A stretch of DNA of 64,000 bases, taken from positions 620,001 to 684,000 of the forward strand of contig NZ_JAHXYH010000002.1 in the NCBI RefSeq assembly GCF_019970065.1, read 5' to 3'. This DNA comes from Chryseobacterium sp. OSA05B (lineage in GTDB: Bacteria > Bacteroidota > Bacteroidia > Flavobacteriales > Weeksellaceae). The notes under the pieces are model-generated. The model did not search any database and had not been told where the DNA came from. It saw nothing but the letters and a program-made list of their open reading frames with translations. A program made the translations under genes and the position numbers. Below, one piece after another: positions 25,184-33,572 of the stretch; position 1 is the first letter of the stretch; every line of letters starts with the position of its first letter.

Positions 25184-25834
25184 ATGAAGACTCGTTTTTT
25201 CTACACTTTGCTGATATTAATAACTTCTGTAAGTCTAAGCCACGCAAAAACCTATACAACAGATCTGGAGAAACTCTTTTCCATAAAACCTGATACTGTA
25301 AAAATCAAAGAGTCTTTTAACCAAGATGATACTTCCGTTAATGAATTTTTGAGGGACAGATTGAAACCTGTACGCAGCAATTTCAAAAGAATAAATTCCA
25401 TTACAAAATGGAGTTCCATAAAAAAGAAAGATATAGAAGGAGAATCTGCAGAAGGTGGCGAAGCTGTATTTTATGAGCAGAAAGGACGCCTGGAAAAGAT
25501 AATAGCAAGACTTTACGGAGAAATGGGGCAGGTGCTCACTGAATATTATCTGCTTAACGGAAAGTTGTCTTTTGTTTTTGAAAAAATATATACCTACAAC
25601 CGGCCTATGTTTTATGACGCCAAAGCCATGAAAGAAAATAATGACACGGAAGCTTTTGACTTTGAAAAATCAGAAATAGAGGAGAACCGGAATTATTTTG
25701 AAAAAGGAAAACTGCTTCATGCAATCAATAGCCTAGATTGTGGAGCGCCTTTCAGTAGTGATTATATGGCTGAAGAAGAGAAAAGATTTTCGGAATCATT
25801 TCAAAAACTATTGAAATTGAGGAATGAGAAATAA
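25184..25834 (+). CDS. Hypothetical secreted protein
   Basis: 216 residues with a Sec signal peptide (1-21, LSHA-K). The mature protein is charged and helical, with EFLRDRLKPVRSNFKRINSITKWSS, GGEAVFYEQKGRLEKIIARLYGEMGQVLTEYYLLNGKLSFVFEKIYTYNRPMF, a pattern of repeated sheet and helix resembling secreted flavobacterial proteins of unknown role. One Cys (LDCGAP). Stands next to the LysM gene but is read away from it. Confidence 0.75.
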   Translation: MKTRFFYTLLILITSVSLSHAKTYTTDLEKLFSIKPDTVKIKESFNQDDTSVNEFLRDRLKPVRSNFKRINSITKWSSIKKKDIEGESAEGGEAVFYEQKGRLEKIIARLYGEMGQVLTEYYLLNGKLSFVFEKIYTYNRPMFYDAKAMKENNDTEAFDFEKSEIEENRNYFEKGKLLHAINSLDCGAPFSSDYMAEEEKRFSESFQKLLKLRNEK

Positions 25835-26256
25835 TGTTATGAGTGTAACAATTTATCAATGTAACAGTTTACCAATGATTTAATCAATCCAATATTTTAA
25901 ATCATTTAATTAATAATCAAATCATCAAATCATCCCATCAACAAATCACCACCTCTGCAGATTCCCCGGCAGCACACCCTCTGCAGGAAGGTTCAGCCGC
26001 CGGATCTACAGTTCCGTTTCAGTATAGGTCAACGGGATTTGGAATAGACTTATCAAATATATATTTTGCTGACCAATACCGGAAACGGAAGTTAATATGG
26101 ACTGTGTGGACTGTTGTTTTCTCGTTATATAAAAGAGGTCATTTTGTGTAACCTGTTCAGTGTTTCTATAGATTCTAATATTCTGGTATTGATCTATTCT
26201 TACACTGCTCCATTGTTATATTGTTAAACTGCTCCATTGTTACATTGTTTAAAAAC
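25835..26256. repeat. Word-array intergenic element with nested hairpin
   Basis: About 420 bases without a gene. The left arm (25845-25877) is made of TGTAACAATTTATCAA-type words; the right arm (26200-26250) is made of CATTGTTACATTGTT words, its inverted complement. Inside, TTCCGTTTC-GTAT-GGTC at 26012-26030 pairs with the inverted stretch at 26071-26090 (about 17 of 19 positions). The core near 25955-26010 is GC-richer than its surroundings and has no open frame of note. Confidence 0.6.
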
Positions 26257-28539
26257 TTATGGATTAGAGATAATCAATGTTGAAGGAATATCAGATAGCC
26301 ACAGACTCTTACTGTCGATCAGGTTTTTCCAGCTTTTGCTGCTGACCAGCATCAGATCCTGTGCGTTCAGAAATTCTTTCTCGATCTTTTTCTCGTTGTA
26401 TAAAGTGATGTGATTGGGAGCTACCTGCTCAATGCTTCTGATCAGCTCCTTCACCTCAATATTGTTGCGGATCTGTCCTGCGGCATCCAGAATAATGATC
26501 TGTGAATTGTTATTGTTGATCAGTCTTTTGGCATATTCCAGAAGATAAAAATCGCTGAGGTTGAAGATCGGTACAAATACCCTATCGGCAGATTTAAAAT
26601 CTTTTTCTACCATAACGCCTACCGGAATATGGGTTTTATCCAGAATCTGAAGCGTAAAATCGTCAAAAGGAGAGTTGTTAAAAATATTTCCTTTGCCTTT
26701 TACCGTGTTCAGAAGTTTTTCCGGGTTGATGATTTTGGTAGTGAATCCTAAAAGCCTTCCCAGTAAGCTTCCTTCATACATAGATTTACCCAGCATGATC
26801 AGGAGAAGATCGTAATTTCCTTTATTGGAGATCCCTGTAAGGTCGCTTTCAATATCTGTGGATGCTTTGAAAAGGGTAGTCACTTCCAGTTTCAGGTCAT
26901 GGGATGTTTCAATCACGTTTTTGAACTGAGCATCTTCATACTCATTGATGTCGTAGGCATGCATTTCGTCTACCGGAGCGATATTCACAGCGGTAATGCT
27001 TTTGTTGCCGTTCATTTTATTAGTGAAATCGTGAGCCAGCTTCAACAAAGTACTTCCTGATTCAGGTTTGTCAAAAGAGAGCAGTACACGGTATTTGGAA
27101 TCATTGTCGTCATGAGTTTCCTCGTTGCTGCTTTTTTTAGATTTAAAAATAAAATTGATAAAGTCTAAGGCAGGTCCTGTCATAAAGGTGGTAAACAGGG
27201 CCATAATAACCAGCATCGCAAAGATTTCCGGACTTAATACCCCCAGATCATACCCGATATTCAGGACGATAAGTTCCATCAGTCCCCTTGTATTCATTAA
27301 GGCACCGATCGTCAGACTTTCTTTCCAGTTGATTCCTACGAACCGCGCCGTAAGGGCACTCCCTATAAATTTCCCGGTAACCGCGGTTAAGATGATAAAT
27401 CCTGCTGTCAGCCAAAGGTGACCGTCATTCAAGAGTCCGATTTGTGTACGTAAACCTGTGAATACAAAGAAAAGAGGAAGCAAAAGAACTAAAGCTACGT
27501 CTTCCACCTTATCAATGAAAAGCGTACGGAATTTTGCATTTTCCGGCATAATTGCTCCAGCCATAAATGCTCCGAATAAAGCATGAATACCAATCACCTC
27601 AGTAGCATAAGCAGAAAGAATAAGTGTCAGGAAGAAAATAGCGACCATCGGTTTGCTGATGGTGTTTTTGCCCGCCTGAAGATCTCCGATTCTTTTCAGG
27701 AATGGTCTCACAATTTTGATCATTAAAAATACATAAGCGATAGCCATGATGATCACGTAGATGGAACTGGTGAAAGAACCTGCTTTTACAATAGCAATAA
27801 CGGCTGCAAGGATACACCATGCTGTAATGTCATCGGCCGCGGCACAGGTAATCACAATGGTTCCCAGTTTCGTTTTCTGAAGGTTTCTTTCCTGAACAAT
27901 CCTGGCCAGTACCGGAAATGCCGTAATACTCATCGAAATAGCAATAAAGAGCGCAAATGATGTAAACTGGATGCCTTCCGGTGCAAATTCCTGATAGACA
28001 AAATAAGAAAGTCCAATACCCAGAGCAAAAGGGATGATGATACTCGCGTGGCTGATCACTACGGCGTCATGAGCTTTTTTTCTTAATACACTCAGATCCA
28101 GTTCCATTCCAACGATGTACATGAACAGAATAAGTCCGATCTGGCTTAAAAACTGTAAGTTACCTAAGGATTCTTTCGGAAAAAGAAAAGCAGAGAATTC
28201 AGGGAAATACATCCCGAGTAATGAGGGCCCTAGAACAATACCTGCGATCATCTCGCCTATTACGGTAGGCTGCTTGATTTTCATACAGATCCATCCGAAA
28301 AGTCTGGCGACCAGAATAATGGTCACAATCTGGGCAAGAAGCAATGCCAGCGGATGGTGAAGATTGGCCTTAAAAGATTCTTGGAAATTTTCCCAGGTAG
28401 AGCCGGTGCTTGTTTTAGTGACTATGTTTTCCTTGATTTCCAGCGTCTGTCCCTCTATAATAAAGAAGTACATCAGGCAGGAAAAAAAGGCAATGGTGGC
28501 TATGTAAAAAATTAAATTTCTGTATTTTCCCCAGTTCAT
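26257..28539 (-). CDS. Cation/proton antiporter, CPA2 (KefB/NapA-like)
   Basis: 760 residues. An N-terminal membrane helix (about 10-28) and a 12-helix Na+/H+ exchanger domain (about 60-460): GEMIAGIVLGPSLLGM, FMYIVGMELDLSVLR, ITAFPVLARIVQERNL, CAAADDITAW (the paired Asp of the ion site) and LMNTRGLMELIVLNIGYDLG. The C-terminal about 280 residues form two universal-stress-protein-like halves (YRVLLSFDKPESGSTLLKLAHDF; DRVFVPIFNLSDFYLLEYAKRL) typical of flavobacterial members. Exchanges Na+ or K+ for protons at the inner membrane. Monocistronic. Confidence 0.92.
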   Translation of the reverse strand: MNWGKYRNLIFYIATIAFFSCLMYFFIIEGQTLEIKENIVTKTSTGSTWENFQESFKANLHHPLALLLAQIVTIILVARLFGWICMKIKQPTVIGEMIAGIVLGPSLLGMYFPEFSAFLFPKESLGNLQFLSQIGLILFMYIVGMELDLSVLRKKAHDAVVISHASIIIPFALGIGLSYFVYQEFAPEGIQFTSFALFIAISMSITAFPVLARIVQERNLQKTKLGTIVITCAAADDITAWCILAAVIAIVKAGSFTSSIYVIIMAIAYVFLMIKIVRPFLKRIGDLQAGKNTISKPMVAIFFLTLILSAYATEVIGIHALFGAFMAGAIMPENAKFRTLFIDKVEDVALVLLLPLFFVFTGLRTQIGLLNDGHLWLTAGFIILTAVTGKFIGSALTARFVGINWKESLTIGALMNTRGLMELIVLNIGYDLGVLSPEIFAMLVIMALFTTFMTGPALDFINFIFKSKKSSNEETHDDNDSKYRVLLSFDKPESGSTLLKLAHDFTNKMNGNKSITAVNIAPVDEMHAYDINEYEDAQFKNVIETSHDLKLEVTTLFKASTDIESDLTGISNKGNYDLLLIMLGKSMYEGSLLGRLLGFTTKIINPEKLLNTVKGKGNIFNNSPFDDFTLQILDKTHIPVGVMVEKDFKSADRVFVPIFNLSDFYLLEYAKRLINNNNSQIIILDAAGQIRNNIEVKELIRSIEQVAPNHITLYNEKKIEKEFLNAQDLMLVSSKSWKNLIDSKSLWLSDIPSTLIISNP

Positions 28540-28656
28540 GATTCCTAATATTTTAATGCAAAGTTGATGAGAATATATTGATGTTAAATACGCTTATTCT
28601 TAAAATGTAATAAATGTTCTAAAAAATGTAATAAAAACGGGATGAGGTTTTGAACA

Positions 28657-28808
28657 GTGAAGCTGGAAGAGTGAGGGTGGAAGTTACTGTGGACATTTAT
28701 TATAATACCTGTCTCAAAATTTGCTTGAAGCAATCCTAAAAGTAATGAAACTGTATCTCAGTTATGTTTCAGAACTCAATAGCCTCCAGCTTCCATCTTC
28801 CTTACTTC
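28657..28808. repeat. Word-array intergenic element (GAAGCTGGAAG type)
   Basis: Left arm at 28657-28689 (GTGAAGCTGGAAGAGTGAGG and following) and right arm at 28781-28808 (CCTCCAGCTTCCATCTTCC) are inverted complements; the core of about 90 bases is AT-rich. Same build as the other elements but with another word. Confidence 0.6.
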
Positions 28809-28814
28809 AGAAGT

Positions 28815-29204
28815 CTATCTGAAAGAATATCCCAATCCGATTCCTACTTTCCAGGCTCCGTTTTCTGTGGCGTTTTTTGTGTTATAATAGACCGGGATCT
28901 GAAGTGCAATTTTCTTGTAAACCGCGGTAATACCGGCTCCTAGGTTGGGAGTAACAGGACTGTTTTTGGTTCCTGAAGAACGGTCCTCTTTAATTCTAAG
29001 TGAAGGAAGCATTCCGGCGATCAGTTTAAGGCCTTTATGGGTAAAGCTTACATTCGGACCTGTAAAATTGATAAAAGCTCCATGATCCACATATCCGGCC
29101 GCTACAATTCCGTCGAAAAAGGAGGCTTTGACCTTTGAACCTGTTTCCTGTGAAAAGCAAAGCCCGGATATGAGAATTCCTGCTGCATACAGACAATTTT
29201 TCAT
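28815..29204 (-). CDS. Small outer-membrane beta-barrel-like protein
   Basis: 129 residues; signal peptide 1-18 (ending CFSQ). The mature part has alternating strands (GIVAAGYVDHGAFINFTGPNVSFTHKGLKLIAGMLPSLRI, GAGITAVYKKIALQIPVYYNT, WKVGIGLGYSFR), finishing in an aromatic residue followed by Arg, like an outer-membrane strand. Too short for a full barrel, so it could be a small porin-like barrel or a fragment. Own promoter. Confidence 0.75.
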   Translation of the reverse strand: MKNCLYAAGILISGLCFSQETGSKVKASFFDGIVAAGYVDHGAFINFTGPNVSFTHKGLKLIAGMLPSLRIKEDRSSGTKNSPVTPNLGAGITAVYKKIALQIPVYYNTKNATENGAWKVGIGLGYSFR

Positions 29205-29226
29205 TATAAAATCATTTAATCAGCAG

Positions 29227-29234
29227 CAAAAATA
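29227..29234 (-). promoter_or_regulatory. -7 promoter box of the small beta protein
   Basis: Minus strand TATTTTTG, 22 bases before the start at 29204. Confidence 0.5.
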
Positions 29235-29313
29235 CACTGGAAAGGTGGTGTAAAAGGAGAGGATGTAATGAAACCGTCACATTTTGCAGTAAAACCACAA
29301 AGGTCTGAAAGAT

Positions 29314-30024
29314 CTACTTTCCGAAGAGCTCCATTAATGAATGTTTATAAGCTTCTCCGATCTGAAGTTTCAGGAATTGATCACCTTCCGACTGAATCGT
29401 GGTAATGATTTCGTTGGTGGAAAATACTTTGATGGAAGACAGCGCAATGATCTCCTTTTTATTTACCTGGGCGAAGTCTTTGGAAGGGAGCATTTCGAGA
29501 AGTGTCTTAAAGCTGAGGTTTTTGAGGACGATGGTGGTTCCGTCGTTCAGGATAATATCTTTGTCCCGGCTGTCGATTTCTGAGGTTTTAATATAAGCGA
29601 TCTGTTCCGTAAAAATGACAGTTCTGCCGATATTGGTATTCCATTCGATCAGATCTTTTTTGTGAGGAACATCTACGAGTTCTTTAGCTTTTTCGAAGGC
29701 CTGAATCAGTCTTTCTTTTTTGATGGGTTTTCTCACGTAGTCTACCACATTCAGGTCAAAAGCTTCGGCTGCATATTCTTTGTATGCGGTGGTAAAGATG
29801 ATCTTTTTGGAACCGGAAATAATTTCGGCTACCTGAAGTCCGGTCATTCCCGGCATTTCAATATCCAGTATACAGAGATTGCAGTCGAGGGTATCGATCT
29901 CATTCAGGAAAATTTTAGGGTCGTTAAATGCCTTTACCACTTCTACATTTTCGATCTGCTCGCATAGAAGTTTTAAATAACTGATGGCCAGTAATTCATC
30001 GTCAAGAATAACGCATTTTATCAT
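29314..30024 (-). CDS. LytTR family response regulator
   Basis: 236 residues. Receiver domain 1-120: acidic pair in VILDDELLA, phosphoacceptor in CILDIEMPGMTG (Asp near 54), TTAYKEYAAEAF and the conserved Lys in DYVRKPIKKERL. C-terminal LytTR DNA-binding domain about 135-235 (IGRTVIFTEQIAYIKTSEIDSRDKDIIL). Partner of the histidine kinase whose gene overlaps it by 23 bases. The target genes are unknown. Confidence 0.95.
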   Translation of the reverse strand: MIKCVILDDELLAISYLKLLCEQIENVEVVKAFNDPKIFLNEIDTLDCNLCILDIEMPGMTGLQVAEIISGSKKIIFTTAYKEYAAEAFDLNVVDYVRKPIKKERLIQAFEKAKELVDVPHKKDLIEWNTNIGRTVIFTEQIAYIKTSEIDSRDKDIILNDGTTIVLKNLSFKTLLEMLPSKDFAQVNKKEIIALSSIKVFSTNEIITTIQSEGDQFLKLQIGEAYKHSLMELFGK

Positions 30025-30772
30025 AGAACTCTCCTAAATTGATTTTTAATTCTGCTGTGAAGATACCGTTTTTTGAGCTTTTTTCGAGCTGATAATGGTT
30101 GCTGTAGATCATTTTAAGCCTTTGATCCAGAGACTGGCTCCCGAAACCGCTATTTTCTTTGGCAAGAACGTTTTTTAAGGAAGCTTTGTTGCTGACTTTC
30201 ATCGTGAAAATTCCGTTTTCAAGTTCCAGATGGATTGAAATAAATGAATCCTGGGCCAGAAAATCAGTGTGTTTAAAGGCGTTTTCAATAAGATCAACAG
30301 AAATCAGCGGGGCGAAAACCTTTTCTTCATACACCGTATCTGATTTATTGATTCTCGACTTGATCCTGAAATCAAAAAGTGGGTTGATCTTTATTTTATT
30401 GATCTCGATAAGGCTTAATGCGAAATTCAGCTCTTCTTTGGGGCTTACAAATTTATTATTGCTTTCGTATAAAATATAATCCAGAACATTCGCAAGCTTA
30501 TCCAGCGACATATACGTCTGGTAAGCATGGGACTGGACAGAATTCAGAATGTTTTTGAAGAGATGGGGATTCAGCTTGGTACCGATATGCTCCAGCTGGA
30601 CTTCATTCAGCTTCTGTTCAATGATCTTATTCGTTTCGGTAAGACGGGTGTTTTTCTGTCTGAACCTGCCGTTCTGGCTGAAAAGATAAATACTGACCGT
30701 AAGCAGGAAGAAAATAGCAAATACTCCAATGAATATCAGGTAATCGTGGATCATGTAGTAATTGCCTTCCAT
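30002..30772 (-). CDS. Sensor histidine kinase (LytS/His_kinase type)
   Basis: 256 residues: one membrane helix (about 8-30), a short coiled-coil, then the His_kinase motif KLNPHLFKNILNS (phospho-His near 84) and an ATPase domain with DLIENAFKHTDF and SGFGSQSLDQRL. There is no periplasmic sensor domain, as in many flavobacterial members of this class. Overlaps the response regulator gene, so the two are translated together. Confidence 0.92.
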   Translation of the reverse strand: MEGNYYMIHDYLIFIGVFAIFFLLTVSIYLFSQNGRFRQKNTRLTETNKIIEQKLNEVQLEHIGTKLNPHLFKNILNSVQSHAYQTYMSLDKLANVLDYILYESNNKFVSPKEELNFALSLIEINKIKINPLFDFRIKSRINKSDTVYEEKVFAPLISVDLIENAFKHTDFLAQDSFISIHLELENGIFTMKVSNKASLKNVLAKENSGFGSQSLDQRLKMIYSNHYQLEKSSKNGIFTAELKINLGEFYDKMRYS

Positions 30773-30787
30773 AAAGTAGCGGTTAAT

Positions 30788-30815
30788 GATCTTTTAACAA
30801 AGTTAGTAAAAGATC
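30788..30815 (-). promoter_or_regulatory. Promoter of kinase/regulator pair enclosed by an inverted repeat
   Basis: Minus strand TAACTTTG at 30798-30805 fits TAnnTTTG. It lies inside the perfect 9-bp inverted repeat GATCTTTTA (30788-30796) / TAAAAGATC (30807-30815). The repeat could be an operator or a weak terminator of the gene upstream; it has no T tract. Confidence 0.5.
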
Positions 30816-30822
30816 TTCAGGA

Positions 30823-31194
30823 TTATTTAAGTTTCTTCAGGCTGTTTAAAGTGACCGTTTCCTCACATTTTTCAAAAGTAATTTCATACATCGGATTTTT
30901 CTCCGGATACGCAATCACATAGTCCGGACAAGGTTTTTTCTGAGCATGACTTCTGTCGAAATCTACTTTTCCGTTGGTAATGATACTGTCTTTTATAAAT
31001 TTCTCATCAATTTTATAGGTAGTCATTTCGTTCTTAGCCTCTTCAGAATATTTGAATTCCTTAGAAAGTGTTTCTGCGATCACACGGCTGTTGGGAAGAT
31101 ATCCGCTGCAGCTCGCGCCTTTTTTGTTCAGAATAAAAAATACAAGAATCAGCCCTGGAATAAGGCCTATTAAAAAGAATTTAATTTTTTTCAT
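30823..31194 (-). CDS. Hypothetical membrane-anchored protein
   Basis: 123 residues: N-terminal membrane anchor (about 5-23, FFLIGLIPGLILVFFIL) followed by a small domain with Cys residues (GASCSGYLPNSRVI, KKPCPDYVIA, EKCEETVTL). Not recognised. Its start overlaps the stop of alanine dehydrogenase (TAATG), so the two are translationally coupled. Confidence 0.75.
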   Translation of the reverse strand: MKKIKFFLIGLIPGLILVFFILNKKGASCSGYLPNSRVIAETLSKEFKYSEEAKNEMTTYKIDEKFIKDSIITNGKVDFDRSHAQKKPCPDYVIAYPEKNPMYEITFEKCEETVTLNSLKKLK

Positions 31195-32387
31195 TAGAAA
31201 ATTAAAAGATTGATATCGTGGTAAGTAAGTCCGAAACGGTCGCAGATCACTTTTTTGGTGTGTCTTCCTTTGTACATGTATAAGCTCTGCTTCATTTCGT
31301 TTTTGCGGATCAGCATATTTTCAAAACCACCTTCTTCATCGTAGTTCAGGATGTAGGAAAGGAAGAAATTGGAGATGGCTTTTGTTGTGGTTCTCGGCAT
31401 TCTTGAGGTAAGGTTCGGAAGTCCGCAGTGGATCACACCGTGTTTGATGATGTAAGGATCTTCCATCGTTGTAAGCTCAGATGTTTCGATCACTTTACCG
31501 TTATCTATGGTAATATCGATGATGACACTGCCTTTTTTCATTTTCGCGACCATTTCTTCGGTAACGATAGGCGTCATATTTAATCTTGGAAGGGCACCGA
31601 TCACTACATCTGCTCGCCTCAAGGCTTTGCTTAATTCTTTGGGATCAATGATGGAGGTTGGAACTCTGCTGTCTACAAGGGTGTGAAGTCTTCTCAGCTT
31701 GGAAAGTGAGTTGTCAAAAACCCTTACGCTGGCCCCAAGTCCGATGGCAGCTTTTGTGGCAAATTCGCCCACAATTCCTGCGCCTAAAATAACAACTTCT
31801 GCTGGTCTTACTCCCGTGATACCGCCCAGCATTAAGCCGTTTGAAAGAGCAAGAAGTTCGGATGCATATAAAATAGAAACGGTTCCTGCTATTTCGCCGA
31901 CGAGTCTTACCAGAGCAAGCTGTTTGTATTCGTCAACGATAAATTCAAAAGCAATAGCATTGATCTTTCTCTCTGCCAGTTTCAGGAAATAATCTTTGTC
32001 TCTAAGGTTGATCTGAAGGGCCGAAACCAGATAGGTATTCGGTTTCATGAATTCAATTTCTTCTTCTGTAGGAGGATTGATCTTCAAAATAAGATCCTGT
32101 CCGAAAGCTTCTTTAGGATCATTGGTGATCTTTGCTCCGGATTCAGAATACTGAAGATCTGTAAAAAAAGAACCTTCACCGGCACCTGCTTCTATAATAA
32201 GCTCATGACCGTGCTCTACCAATACCTGTACCGCGTCCGGAGTAATGCAGGTTCTCCTCTCATTAAGACAGGTTTCTTTAGGAATTCCAATACTGAACTG
32301 TTTTCCTTTCTTTATAACTTCCAACTTTTCTTCTTTCGGCATCAATTCTTCTTCAGTAAAAGGAGTAAAAATATTTGTAGTACTCAT
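31194..32387 (-). CDS. ald: Alanine dehydrogenase
   Basis: 397 residues. Converts L-alanine and NAD+ to pyruvate, ammonia and NADH. AlaDH/PNT family: N-terminal GIPKETCLNERRTCITPDAVQVLVEHGHELIIEAGAGEGS, then the nucleotide-binding VVILGAGIVGEFATKAAIGLGASVRVFD and VIIDITIDNGKVIETS. Extended N terminus (MSTTNIFTPFTEEELMPKEEK) and C-terminal tail are usual in flavobacteria. It has no PntB partner, so transhydrogenase is excluded. Lies just downstream of tsaE and has its own promoter between them. Confidence 0.93.
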   Translation of the reverse strand: MSTTNIFTPFTEEELMPKEEKLEVIKKGKQFSIGIPKETCLNERRTCITPDAVQVLVEHGHELIIEAGAGEGSFFTDLQYSESGAKITNDPKEAFGQDLILKINPPTEEEIEFMKPNTYLVSALQINLRDKDYFLKLAERKINAIAFEFIVDEYKQLALVRLVGEIAGTVSILYASELLALSNGLMLGGITGVRPAEVVILGAGIVGEFATKAAIGLGASVRVFDNSLSKLRRLHTLVDSRVPTSIIDPKELSKALRRADVVIGALPRLNMTPIVTEEMVAKMKKGSVIIDITIDNGKVIETSELTTMEDPYIIKHGVIHCGLPNLTSRMPRTTTKAISNFFLSYILNYDEEGGFENMLIRKNEMKQSLYMYKGRHTKKVICDRFGLTYHDINLLIF

Positions 32388-32440
32388 TCTTTAAATAAAT
32401 TATGTCTTACAGGTTGTTGTTTTACAATCGAATTTATAAG

Positions 32441-32448
32441 CAAAGATA
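32441..32448 (-). promoter_or_regulatory. -7 promoter box of ald
   Basis: Minus strand TATCTTTG, in the gap between tsaE and ald. Confidence 0.6.
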
Positions 32449-32456
32449 CATAATAT

Positions 32457-32858
32457 TTACTCGAATGAAATTTCTCTTTCATCACCCGTATTCACGATAC
32501 TCATTGTGTGGTAGTTAAGCCCGTAGAGCTCTTCTTCATACACTTCCGGCCATTCTATGATGCACAGAAAGGCGTTATCCAGGTATTCTTCAATGCCGAT
32601 ATCATAGACCTCTTCAATGTTTTTTAAACGGTACAGGTCAAAGTGATAGATCTTCCCTTTTGGGGTATTGTATTCGTTGACAATAGAGTAAGTAGGAGAG
32701 TTCACTTCATCCTCACTTCCCAGATTTTTGAGAAGAAACTGCGTGAACGTTGTTTTACCCGCGCCAAGGTTTCCTTTTAATAGAAGGATGTTATGCTTTA
32801 AGTCAGGAATGATCTTATCGACAACTTCCTGCCATTGTTGTAAGGATTGTATTTTCAT
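32457..32858 (-). CDS. tsaE: tRNA threonylcarbamoyladenosine biosynthesis ATPase
   Basis: 133 residues. Walker A GNLGAGKTTFTQFLL near residue 31, followed by SPTYSIVNEY and HFDLYRLKN, and the Walker-B-like LCIIEWPE, all typical of TsaE (YjeE). The protein supports TsaD/TsaB in forming t6A on tRNAs reading ANN codons. Own -7 box directly upstream. Confidence 0.95.
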   Translation of the reverse strand: MKIQSLQQWQEVVDKIIPDLKHNILLLKGNLGAGKTTFTQFLLKNLGSEDEVNSPTYSIVNEYNTPKGKIYHFDLYRLKNIEEVYDIGIEEYLDNAFLCIIEWPEVYEEELYGLNYHTMSIVNTGDEREISFE

Positions 32859-33224
32859 CTATAAAATTTGGTTCAAAATTACAGATTTTAAAAAATATTG
32901 GAATGTTTATTTTTCGCTGCTTTTTATCTATATCAATAGTATTGGTTTTGAAAATAGAGTTACCATTAAAATTGTTTTAGGGATTGTTTTTTTATTAGTA
33001 ATGTAACTAATATTTTAGATTGTATTCATTTTTATTTTATTTTTATCTCAAGAGAGTGATATTGTATTATGTTGATATTATATGATTTATATGTTTGTTG
33101 TTGATTGTTTTGTAATAGTTAATATAAAAATACGAAGGTTAAATATAGCAAGTATGCAACACCATAAAAGAAATCGAATGTGCCTAAACTTTGATTCATT
33201 TTTGAAAATTTAAAAAACCACACA
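32859..33224. other. Divergent intergenic region between tsaE and a small secreted gene
   Basis: 366 AT-rich bases. Minus strand TAATTTTG at 32874-32881 is the likely tsaE promoter. On the plus side the last 60 bases hold only weak TAnnnTTTG-type matches for the next gene. No other structure seen. Confidence 0.45.
32874..32881 (-). promoter_or_regulatory. -7 promoter box of tsaE
   Basis: Minus strand TAATTTTG, 15 bases before the start. Confidence 0.55.
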
Positions 33225-33500
33225 ATGAAAAAACTATTTCTATCCCTAATTCTAACGGTGGCTTCAGGAACTAGCGCTTTCGCGGCTTTTTCACATGAAG
33301 CAATTACTATTGAATTAAAGTCTGTAAAAGTTGACGATGTGCAATTTTTAAAAGGACTATGTACAATGCGCCTGACTTACACTAATCCCAATACAGGACA
33401 AAGCACAAGTTGGATTGAATCATATGAGACAGCTACCGCAGGAGACTGCGGAAAACTTTTGGCTAATCGTCTTAAGCAATTGAGTGATAACGGAAATTAA
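33225..33500 (+). CDS. Small secreted protein of unknown function
   Basis: 91 residues with a clean signal peptide (1-20, SAFA-A). The mature 71 residues contain two Cys (GLCTMRL, GDCGKLL), likely a disulphide, and the motif TNPNTGQSTSWIESYETA. No family recognised. It ends in a strong terminator, upstream of two GLPGLI genes. Confidence 0.75.
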   Translation: MKKLFLSLILTVASGTSAFAAFSHEAITIELKSVKVDDVQFLKGLCTMRLTYTNPNTGQSTSWIESYETATAGDCGKLLANRLKQLSDNGN

Positions 33501-33505
33501 TCTTA

Positions 33506-33548
33506 TTAAGACTGCCTATAATAATTTTTATAGGCAGTCTTAATTTTG
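33506..33548 (+). terminator. Strong terminator with embedded promoter box
   Basis: A perfect 15-bp stem, TTAAGACTGCCTATA at 33506-33520 with its complement at 33529-33543, followed by TTTT. The last stem bases and the T tract form TAATTTTG (33541-33548), a -7 box for the GLPGLI gene starting at 33573. Confidence 0.8.
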
Positions 33549-33572
33549 AAAATCGGTACAAAGAAAGTTCAG

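Noticed and set aside
33546..33572. TTG start for the first GLPGLI gene
   Set aside because: It lies in the terminator/promoter overlap; the ATG at 33573 starts a signal peptide.
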